Source: Mytilus trossulus (lineage: Eukaryota; Mollusca; Bivalvia; Mytilida; Mytilidae). Taken from it: DNA of 64,000 nt. Shown one piece after another: positions 55,437 to 64,000 of this stretch. The notes beneath the pieces are model-generated. The model did not search any database and was not told the DNA's origin. It saw nothing but the letters and a program-made list of their open reading frames with translations. The stretch spans positions 28,869,578-28,933,577 of the forward strand of contig NC_086378.1 in the NCBI RefSeq assembly GCF_036588685.1. Reading direction: 5' to 3'. The translations under genes were made by a program, and so were the position numbers. Position 1 is the first letter of the stretch, and each line of letters opens with the position of its first letter.

Positions 55437-56364
55437 AAATCAATATATTTATAAAACCAAACAAATACAAAGTTTAAGACCATTGAGGATCCAAAATTCC
55501 AAAAAGTTGTGCCAAATACGGCTTAGGTAATCTATTCCTGTGAGAAGAAAATCCTTAGTTTTTCGAAAAAATCAAAGTTTTGTAAACAGGAAATTTATAA
55601 AAACGACCACATTATTGATGTATGTGTAAGTGACGATGACAACAAATCTATCGTACTGTTCGAGGTAACTGAGATACAGAAAAATATTGTTAACATTTTA
55701 AATAAAAAAACTAAGTCATCTTATTTGAAATATGTACGAAACTTATATGTTTCTCCTCACCTTAATGTTAAAGATATGTAATCTGTGACACACATTGTGT
55801 CTGACAGGATAGATTAATTTAGTTTGAAAGTTTATATTTCTTCTTTTCTATTATAAATGACATATATCCAAAAAAAAATAAGGTTAACTTTGCATATTTA
55901 AAAATAATTAGAAAAAAGACAACATGTTTGAATTCTATTCATGTCATTTATGAATACAAAGAAAAACAATATATTCAGTTTGTTTTGATTAATGAGATTA
56001 TCACAAAACAGAAATATGGATAGAAAGTGACGAAGAAAGTGCAAAACTAAATAAAGAATAAAGAAAAGTAAGCAGAAAATAATTAATATAGAAAACTTAT
56101 CCGAAAAATTTAAAAGAAGAAAACAATGATTTGAATGACATTTTTTTTAAACCTTGGTTGTTGTTCGTTTAACTTTGTGTGTGTGGTTTTTGTTTAAATT
56201 ATTTCTTATGCAATTTATACAAAGGGAAAGGTTAAATGTGCGATTTAATTATGTTTTAATAAGGACGAGACAATATTATTTAGAAGACAACGGGTCTTTG
56301 CCAATACATTGTATGGTTTAAATTAGCATTATTTTGTATGATCAATGAAGTAATTAGTTCTAAT
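55437..56364. other. Repeat partner of 43230-43560; no gene
   Basis: Positions 55640-56010 match 43230-43560 landmark by landmark. The rest is AT-rich. Confidence 0.5.
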
Positions 56365-56560
56365 TAAAAATGGTCATTGTTATAATATCATAGTTCGTTT
56401 CTGTGTGTGTTACATTTTAATTTTGTGTTTCTGTTGTATCGTAGTTCTCCTCTCATAATTGATGCATTTCCCTCAGTTTTAGTTTGTTACCTGGATTTGT
56501 TTTTATTCTGAGTCGATTTATGAATTTTGAACAGCGGTATACTACTGTTGCCCTTATCTA
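56365..56560 (+). repeat. Dispersed repeat family G, partial
   Basis: AATGGTCATTGTTATAATATC through GTTTCTGTTGTATCGTAGTT to CAGCGGTATACTACTGTTGC matches 32660-32840 and has the segment GTTACCTGGATTTGTTTTTA that the other copy lacks. Confidence 0.7.
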
Positions 56561-56989
56561 ATTATTTATTGGTTTACTTCTTTCAAAAGTATACGTTTTT
56601 GCTCAACATGATTTAATGACTGCAGATTCATAATAAGCATATAAAAGACACAGAAAACGCGTGCCTAGAAAATCAACCTATCGATGTTAGAGTAGATTTG
56701 ATTCGTAACTTCCTCCCCGGCGCCGTGGCTGGAACCTGTACTCAGTGTTGAGTATGTCTACACTGCGTCTTAAAATGCAAAGTAGCATCATGTTTATGAA
56801 AGACTTTATTATAACTGACAATCTGTGTATACTTTTTAAAGTAAGATAAATGCACTCATAAGTGTGGGTGCTAGTTTTGAGTAATCTGTAGGTAGTTATC
56901 TGTTTTTGGTAGAAATCAATGTAAAAGTTTTTGAAAGAAATAATGAAATTATAAAAACGAATAGTCAAAATGTTCTTCAAGAAGTTTAA

Positions 56990-57250
56990 AAAATTGAGAA
57001 AGGAAAAAGGGAATGTGTAAAAGCGATAACAACCCGACCATAGAGCAGTCAACGACCGAAGTCCACCAATGGGTCTCCAATGTAGCGAGAAACTCCCGTA
57101 CCCGGAGTCCTCCTTCAGCTGGCCCCTAAAAATATGTATACTAGTTCAGTGATAATGGACGTCATACTTAACTCCGAATTATACAAAATAAACCAAAATT
57201 AAAAATCATACAAGACTTACAAAGGCCAGAGTCTCCTGACTTGGGATACA
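56990..57250 (+). repeat. Dispersed repeat family B
   Basis: AAAAAATTGAGAAAGGAAAA, CCAATGTAGCGAGAAACTCC and CAGCTGGCCCCTAAAAAT to GTCTCCTGACTTGGGA follow the family. Confidence 0.8.
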
Positions 57251-57419
57251 TAGACTAACAAAAAACTTTGAAATATAATACGGAAAAATATTGCATATGG
57301 GACAAGGACAAGTTTCCTCCACTTTTCTCTACTCCTTTCTTTCCACTGTGTCCTAGGTATATCTTCCTTCCTTTATTTCATATTACATTGTTCGCAACCA
57401 CGTTGTTTTTGTCTTCCTC

Positions 57420-57690
57420 TTTTACGAAATCTACAAAATTTACAAGGAATAATCTCTGCCCCTCATGGCACTCTTCTGAGATGTTTAATAGGACATATGT
57501 GTCTCATATGCAACTCTACCTTTTCTTAAACCAGCTTGTTCTGGTCGTAGTTTCTTTTCAACAGCTTTTGTAATTTTGGATATTAAAATTATGGAGAAGA
57601 CCTTACTTGGAAAAGGACAGTAAGGTGGTTCCTTTCCCGTTGTTGCAGCTTGTTAAGTCTCTGGATTTTGGTATTATTATGTTGCCTTTA
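57420..57690 (-). pseudogene. LINE reverse transcriptase fragment (same family as 62028)
   Basis: Minus-strand pieces read GNIIIPKSRDLTSCNNGKGT, then KITKAVEKKLRPEQAGLRKGR, then after a frame change RLFLVNFVDF. These are the N-terminal blocks of a non-LTR reverse transcriptase whose usual motifs are CNNWRGITLLS, LRxEQAGFRxGR and NFVDFxKAFD. Both ends and the catalytic aspartates are lost. Confidence 0.75.
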
Positions 57691-57929
57691 GACGGACTGT
57701 TAGGGATAACTACTTGATCCCATATTTTGTAGTATACTGGTTGTTAAGTGTTCGCCGTTCGCACTGGGTCTGTCTTTTAAAGTTCTGCATCTCGTTTGTC
57801 GGTGCAAGTTACCTTTTGCTTTTAACGACTTTCTGTATTTCTTGTTTTTAATTTAGATCTGATGCATCGGAACTAAACACATTTATTAGAAAAACCAGTT
57901 GCTGGCATGACACGGGTTATGCTCTTCTC

Positions 57930-59105
57930 ATATTTGTTATCATGGTATGATACTAAACCCCTAACAGGAAGGATTGTGCCTGATATTGATATGCTCGAGA
58001 CATAATCTTTCAAACAGTTTAATTGAAGTCTGAAGCTGACATGTCAGTTAAATGTTAGTAGTCTGTTGTTATTCATGTATTATTGTGAACTTTCCATTTC
58101 TAAGTAGCAACATTCCAGCAGCACCTGCATACGGGGTATATATCTCCCAATTGATATGATATTCCCGTGCTTGCATTTCCTATCATGATTTTCTTGATAG
58201 TCGAGGGTTACTGCTCACAAGGAAGCTATTAAACCAAGAGTTCCAAATGGTGAAGTTGAGATCATCCCTTCGTAAATTTTACGGACGCCATCACGAGTTG
58301 GTTGATCGTTATGGAATAACCGTTTCACAAATGATATCGGATATTTTCCTTTCGTCGTAACTACAATGCCCTTCCCTTTCATGAATGTGACCTACCGAAT
58401 TAGACTTTTTACCGGATTTGTAATCACATAAGCAACACGACGGGTGCCACATGTGGAGCAGGATCTGCTTACCCTTCCGGAGCACCTGAGATCACCCCTA
58501 GTTTTTGGGGGGTTCGTGTTGTTTATTCTTCAGTTTTCTATGTTGTGTCATGTGTACTATTCTTTTTCTGTTTGTCTTTTTCATTTTTAACCATGGCGTT
58601 GTCAGTTTGTTTTAGATTTATGAGTTTGACTGTCCCTTTGGTATCTTTCGTCCCTCTTTTATTGTCATTTTGTTTATTTTCTTTGGTTACATCTTCTGAC
58701 ATCAGACTCGGACTTCTCTTGAAATTTATTTTAATGTGTGTATTGTTATGCGTTTACTTTTCTACATTGGCTAGAGGTATAGGGGGAGGGTTGAGATTTC
58801 ATAAACATGTTTAACCCCGCCGCATTTTTGCGCCTGTCCCAAGTCAGGCGCCTCTGGCCTTTGTTAGTCTTGTATTAATTTTAATTTTAGTTTCTTGTGT
58901 ACAATTTGGAGTTTAGTATGGCGTTCATTATCACTGAACTAGTATATATATATTTGTTTAGGGGCCAGCTATATGATGCCTCCGGGTGCGAGAGTTTCTC
59001 GATGCATTGAAGACCTGTTTATGGCCTTCTGCTGTTTTCTGATCCATGCATGGTCGGGTTGTTGTCTCTTTAACACATTCCCCATTTCCATTCTCAATTT
59101 TCTTA
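57930..59105 (-). mobile_element. Family B repeat interrupted by a Penelope-like insertion
   Basis: Positions 57990-58085 (TTTAATTGAAGTCTGAAGC ... GTAGTCTGTTGTTATTCATG) and 58659-59105 (TCATTTTGTTTATTTTCTTT ... CATTCTCAATTTT) join to match the copy at 37776-38281, inverted. The break carries TTATTG on both sides. Confidence 0.8.
58086..58658 (+). mobile_element. 5'-truncated Penelope-like insertion with TTATTG duplication
   Basis: It begins inside the reverse-transcriptase ORF (sequence for NFPFLSSN) and runs through KFYGRHHELVDRY-coding sequence to the non-coding 3' flank, ending TTTCGTCCCTC plus T's. TTATTG at 58080-58085 and 58659-58664 is the probable target duplication. This fixes the 3' end of the element. 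It is closely similar to 54800-55370 but has small frame changes. Confidence 0.8.
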
Positions 59106-59576
59106 AATCGGGGTCTTGCAGTTTACCAATATCAAGTGTTCTTTTAACAGTTAGATAAGTAGACAACTATTTAAGTTTGCAACTTCTAGATGGCGGTCAC
59201 TAGCAACATATTCATCCTTCATAACACGTACAATATGACGTGTCTTTGCACTTATACATCCCGGCATTGTGTTATTGTGCTATTGTAAATTAGTGTATTA
59301 TTGTCTTTCATTTTTGCTCATGTGCTTTGTCTATATGCCTTTTTTGCTTGATTGTTAGATGTTTGTTTATTTTTGTAGTGATTAAGATTATAAAGCAATG
59401 TTGGCTGTTTTACATATTATGTCCTTTTGTTTTATTAACACATCGTTGTAAATGTAATAGAATTTGTTGTGTATGTCATATAATTAAAGGTTTAGCTAGC
59501 TATAAAAAGCATAGCATTGAATGATAGTAAGGAGTCCATACCATGCTTTAAAGCGCGCTCTCGGCATTCTTTCGTT
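59106..59576. other. No gene recognised
   Basis: AT-rich; a short relic GGTTTAGCTAGCTATAAAA near 59489 recalls a bivalve dispersed repeat. Confidence 0.4.
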
Positions 59577-60236
59577 AAACATTCAACATTCGATTTCAAT
59601 ATTCAACATTCAACATTCAAATTGTTTGGGTTTTTTTTTTTTTTTTTTTTTCAATGTATCCATTTTCAACATTCAACATTTGATTTCAACATAATATTCG
59701 TTCATTTTGAAATTTGAAAATCGAATGTTGAAAACGAATGTTGAATGTTAAAACGAATGTTGAATATTGAAAACGAATGTTGAATATTGAAAACGAATGT
59801 GGAATGTTAAAAACGAATATTGAATGTTTAAAACGAATGTTGAAAGTTGAAAATCGAATGTTGAAAACGAATGTTGAATGTTGAAAATCGAATGTTGAAT
59901 GTTGAAAATTATTGCAAGAAAAAAAAAATTTGAATGTTGGATATTGAAATCGAATGTTGAATGTTGAAAATGGATGCAAGAAAAAAAATTGAATATTGAA
60001 TGTTGAATATTGAATTCGAATGTTGAATGTTGAATGTTGAAAATGGATACAAGAAAAAAAATGAATGTTTAATGTTGATTATCATGATTATTGAAATCGA
60101 ATGTTGAATGTTGAAAATGGATGCAAGAAAAAAAAATATTTCTAAATTGAATGTTGAATGTTGAATGTTGAATGTTGAATGTTGAATGTTGAAGTTGAAT
60201 GTTGAATGTTGAATGTTGAATGTTGAATATTGAACC
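59577..60236. repeat. TTGAATG heptamer satellite with an orientation switch
   Basis: Positions 60145-60236 are nearly pure (TTGAATG)n. From 59716 to 60140 the same motif is interspersed with GAAAACGAATG and with GAAAATGGATGCAAGAAAAAAA spacers. From 59577 to 59690 the array is reversed (AACATTCAACATTC, then a T run, then TTTTCAACATTC), so the two halves could pair. Long frames rich in FNIQHSTFN are by-products. Confidence 0.9.
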
Positions 60237-60443
60237 AACTTGACATCCGTAAAACCTTATAGAGTTCAAATTTAAGTGATTTTCTTCTGAATTGTTTAGT
60301 ACCAAAAAAGTTCTATATTTTTTTTCTAAAATGTGAGGTCTACCAGCCACTCGAGACCAGCCACCGAATTCAATCAATAAAATATATCTTTCTAATTTAG
60401 AAAACAGTATATATCTTGCTTCATTGCGGAAAGGGCGATCGAA

Positions 60444-60498
60444 ATGAATTGTACGTTTACATTAACTACAGTATTGTTGTTTTCCGTGTTCCGTGTTC
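60444..60498 (+). CDS. Candidate signal-peptide first exon
   Basis: ATG at 60444 opens MNCTFTLTTVLLFSVF followed by RV, then C|GTAAGT at 60498/60499, a strong donor in phase 1. A TATA-like tract (CAGTATATAT) lies 35-40 bases upstream. The pattern equals that of the better supported signal exons at 4570, 7995 and 21707. The next 1.5 kb is a dispersed repeat, so any second exon lies beyond it and was not found. Could be chance. Confidence 0.4.
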
Positions 60499-60654
60499 GT
60501 AAGTATTAATACTGCAAATGTAATTTGTAATTGAATGCAATGTTTTGTTTTTAAGTTCAGATAATATATATAAGTATTCGTTATTTTTTTCTTTCTTATA
60601 TTCGAATTTTTGATATCATATAATCATTTTTTTATTTTTAAGGAAATCATTCTT

Positions 60655-62026
60655 GTCCCGGCAGCCTGCGACTTTTGTCGCAAAAAGTTCGACATAGGTA
60701 TAGTGATCAGGCGGCGGCGGCGTTATCTTATTTCTTATAATATTCTATAAAGGTGAAAGACCTTGGTGCTTCATACTTTCTATATAGATGCCTTATGTTA
60801 CGAAGTTCCCGTCTATTCATTGTCCTTTATCTCATTTTCATGGTTCAGTAACTACTTGAAAAAAAATTCAGATTTTTGTAATGTTAGTTTCTCTTTCTTA
60901 TGAGTAATGTGATAACTATATTTGGTATGTGCGTACCTTGCAAAATCCTCGAGCTCGTGTCCGTCATACAGTTTTCACTAGCTTGACTACGACTTCATTT
61001 CATGGATCAGCGAACAAGGTTAAGTTTTGGTGGTCACGTCCATATCTCAGATAATTTAAGCAATCGGTCTAGTACATTTGGTGTATGGAAGGATTGTGAG
61101 GTGTACATGTCCAGCTGGCAGGGCAGACATTGACCTCATTTTCATGGGTCAGTAGTTTATTTTTTGTGTTTTGGTCTGTTTTTCTTATACTGTATGCAAT
61201 AGGTCTACTATATTTGGTGTAAGGAATGATTGAAAGCTTTACATTTCCAACTGGCAGGTGTCATCGCACCTTGAATGCATTTAAGATTTTTGAGTTTTTG
61301 TCTTTTTACTAATACTATATATGCAATAGGTCAACTATATTTGGTGTATGGATATAGTCTATGATGTACATGTCAGCCTCGCAGATTTTATCATTTTGAC
61401 CTTGACCTCATTTTTATTATATTGCTCAGTTTAACTTGAGTTTTTTAATGGTCTGTTTTTCTAATACAATAAGCAATATAGAGCTCAACTTTATTTGTTG
61501 TATGGAAGGATTCAATGATAAGCCATATATGTATGTTTGACACTGAGGAATCATCTGACCTGCACCTCAAGTTGGTGTTTCATTGGTCATATGCATGCTT
61601 GCAATGTTGAGTTTTTCATGGTTAAGTTTGTTTCTTAGATACTATAAGCAATATAGGTCAACTATAATTGATGCATATTTTGATTGTTAGGTGCCGCTGG
61701 CATTCCTTTTATCAAGTCTGACCTTGACCGTATTAGCCCTCGTTTTCTTGGTTCATTGGTCATTGATTTGTCTGTTTCTTAGAAACTATAAGCAATATGT
61801 CAACCATATTTAGTGTATAAATGACTGATTGAAAGGTGTACATGTATTTCTCGTTTGGGTTTATCTGACCTTGACCTCATTTTCTTGGATCATGTTAAGT
61901 TTATGTGATAGTTATAACGTTATAGTAAAGCTTTATATTTAGGACTATCAACAGGACATCAATGGTTAGTAATTTACTAAAAGAAGGTGAGACATTGCAT
62001 TGTGTGCACTCTTGTTTTTTAATCAT
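60655..62026. repeat. Long dispersed repeat with about seven internal units of 130-170 bp
   Basis: It opens with TGCGACTTTTGTCGCAAAAAG and a (GGC)n run (60712-60722). ACTATATTTGGTGTATGGAA and variants then recur near 60911, 61068, 61203, 61332, 61485, 61658 and 61801, each followed by GGTGTACATGTCC-, TGACCTTGACCTCATTTTCA- and GTCTGTTTTTCT-like blocks. I recognise it as a widespread bivalve repeat. Confidence 0.8.
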
Positions 62027-62723
62027 CTATTAATAATATGGCAATGTCATCAGCAAAATCAAGGTCTTCTAGCTGGTTAAACATGGTCCACTGGATACCC
62101 CTTTTTTTTTATCTGATGTTGTATTTCTTTGTTTCCAGTCAATGGCAAGTAAAAATAGGATTGGTGACATAATACATCCTTGCCTTACACCAGATTTAAC
62201 TTCAAAGGAGTCTGAGATAGAGCTTTCAAGGATGACACTGCATTCAAAGCTGTTGTAGAAGGCTTTTATTAGCATCAATATCTTAGGTGGAATTCCATAT
62301 GATTTTACAATTTTCCAAAGAGTTTCTCTATGAATACTGTAAAAGGCCTTTTTGAAGTCAATGAAATTAATGAAAAGTGGTGTGTTCCATTCCGAATGCA
62401 TTGCTCGATGATGTTCCTCAGAGTGAAAATTTGGTCAATGCATCCTCTGCCTCTTCTAAAGCCTGCTTGTTCTTCTCTAATCTTTTCATCCACAATTTTA
62501 TCAATTATTTTTAGAAGAATTTTGCAAATGAACTTACTAGGGACAGAAAGTAATGTAATCCCTCTCCAGTTGTCATTGGATCATGTTTTAAAGTTTATGT
62601 GATAGTTATAACGTTATAGTAAAGTTTTATATTTAGGACTATCAACAGGACATCAATGGTTAGTAATTTACTAAAAGAAGGTGAGACATTGCATTGTGTC
62701 CACTCTTGTTTTTTAATCATCTG
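61889..62723. repeat. Direct repeats of about 135 bp around a LINE relic
   Basis: Positions 61889-62027 and 62577-62723 share GGATCATGTT, AAGTTTATGTGATAGTTATA and onward to TCTTGTTTTTTAATCATCT with only a few differences. The LINE fragment lies exactly between them. Either a very long target duplication or a segmental duplication would produce this. Confidence 0.8.
62028..62576 (-). pseudogene. LINE reverse transcriptase fragment, frameshifted
   Basis: From high to low coordinates the minus strand reads NWRGITLLSVPSKFICKILL, KIREEQAGFRRGRGCIDQIF and TLRNIIEQC. After a frame change come FINFIDFKKAFYSIHRETLW and GVRQGCIMSPILFLLAIDW. These are reverse-transcriptase palm and finger blocks of a non-LTR element; D is replaced by Y in KAFD. 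The catalytic FADD block is missing and both ends are truncated. Same family as 57420-57690. Confidence 0.85.
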
Positions 62724-62789
62724 AAATTAAAATATTTTCTGATATCATCACAAACTCACTGAGACTACTATATACTATAACCAGAGACC

Positions 62790-62826
62790 AGAGACATATA
62801 TACACATAATGTGTATATATGTCTCT
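62790..62826. repeat. Perfect 17-bp hairpin inside a weaker palindrome
   Basis: AGAGACATATATACACA and TGTGTATATATGTCTCT are separated by only TAA. Further out, GAGACTAC (62761-62768) faces GTAGTCTC (62835-62842), so the whole 82 bases may be a small foldback element. Confidence 0.8.
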
Positions 62827-62842
62827 GCTATAACGTAGTCTC

Positions 62843-64000
62843 AGCATCAAACGACAAAGAGGACATCAAAAGTTTTGCATTCGGATAATACATTTTGGAC
62901 ATTGTGACGTCAAACTAGTCCAGGAAAAGGCATTTATAAATTATCGGCATTCTCAAAACATAAAATTATTTGGAGTTTTAAAAAGCTATTCGTTTACCAA
63001 GAAAATCTAGAAAGTCAGCTAACCTTCTTTTCACTGGCAGTTGAGAGTTAGGGAAATGTCACCGTGTGATTTGGGAACCAGTTTTACAAGGTCCAGTGAT
63101 GCTGTACGCGTGTGCAAGGTTTCGTCATCTGGTAAGCTGTAAAGCAGATTTTAGCAATATTCCAAGCTTTCCTCTTTAAAATAACACTTTCTTTCTTATA
63201 AAATAGACACCCAGTCACTACTTGAATGATAAAATCTTTATTATATATTTAAAGATATGTATTTACAATATTAAAATCAAACATTTACCGGTAAATTTCC
63301 ATTGATTGCAATGCAATCTCGTTTAAAAACTATATTGCACTGCATATATCATTTTTATAGCAGACAAAACTTTTCAAACATTCTCAATCCTTTGAATAAT
63401 TTACAAATAAGTAATTACGGTCATATCTGATACAATATCCTTTTGCATTTATTTTACTTGATATGAAGATTCGACAGTTTTCTTTTTTGTTGATTTTTTT
63501 TTGAAATTATGGAGGAAAATGACATTCAAAGAGGGTAAGTAGTAAAGGGGGAATTTGTAATAATAAACCATAGCCATTTCATAATGTTTACTAGTGCACA
63601 AGAAACAAATTACGTACATATACATGAAGCATTTACCAATTTGATGTCACAGTACTAAAATAATGAACTTAGAAGTTGGATACATAATCATTATCCAGAT
63701 ACAAATTATATTAAGATTGCAATCATGGTGCACAAAATTATCCTGCATGAACAGGTCTTTTTTTTTAGGAGTTCATCAGTCATTGTCAGAGTTCCATCTT
63801 CTTTTTTGTATGCTTATTACAGTTTTTAAACACTGAGACACAGTCACGACTATTTATGTTTTTTGAGGATAACTATTTAGTATTAACCTAAATTTCTCTC
63901 TTTGTTGTTTCCATGTAAAGTATTTGTTGACACGAAGGCCAAAAAAAAGTATGCGTGTTTACCATGTTTACTGTCACCAAGGATTTGTATAGTAAGATTA
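62843..64000. other. No gene or repeat recognised
   Basis: AT-rich. No frame, splice pattern or repeat that I can support. Confidence 0.5.

Noticed and set aside
59686..60377. Frames rich in FNIQHSTFN
   Set aside because: Products of the TTGAATG satellite read on the minus strand.

Overview
The window is AT-rich animal DNA with spliced genes, and repeats cover much of it. Several dispersed families match sequences I know to be abundant in marine bivalves. Together with Penelope-like retroelements that carry hammerhead ribozymes and short signal-peptide exons, they point to a bivalve mollusc, most likely a mussel (Mytilidae). That assignment is recognition from memory, not a search.

Host genes. 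The clearest are two tandem plus-strand paralogues at 7995-14957 and 21707-24272. Each begins with a small exon holding only a very similar signal peptide and ending in phase 1. Each ends with one large terminal exon encoding a low-complexity secreted protein rich in Asp, Ser and Trp. The first copy also has a 66-base middle exon and a block of about 30 nine-residue units (GGQGFPDQN). A 50-base segment conserved at about 84% lies some 120 bases upstream of both start codons and is probably a shared promoter element. I do not recognise the proteins; a role in an extracellular matrix such as shell, byssus or periostracum is inferred from composition only. A third signal-peptide exon lies on the minus strand at 4495-4570, and a weaker candidate lies on the plus strand at 60444-60498.

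Mobile DNA. Positions 45598-51430 (minus) hold a two-ORF LINE of Tx1/L1 type with both frames open: ORF1 has three CCHC knuckles plus an SGNH-esterase-like domain, and ORF2 has an endonuclease and a reverse transcriptase. Penelope-like pieces lie at 27053, 31610, 34500, 42900, 54030 and 58086. Hammerhead ribozymes occur six times; the one at 55391-55436 (minus) keeps every core residue. Decayed LINE pieces lie at 1905, 18812, 57420 and 62028. SINEs, inverted-repeat elements with TTAA or TA target duplications, and a 5.0-kb element with 69-base terminal inverted repeats (35371-40370) fill much of the rest. Insertions are nested: inside the 5.0-kb element a SINE is split first by a tRNA-type SINE and again by another dispersed repeat.

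Layout. 1-4.5 kb: satellite, dead LINE. 4.5-7.1 kb: minus-strand signal exon, palindrome. 7.8-15 kb: paralogue 1. 15-21.5 kb: repeats and a histone H2A relic. 21.5-24.3 kb: paralogue 2. 24.3-45 kb: nested repeats, no gene recognised. 45.6-51.4 kb: the intact LINE. 51.5-59 kb: Penelope-like elements and ribozymes. 59-62.7 kb: satellites and a LINE relic. 62.8-64 kb: nothing recognised.
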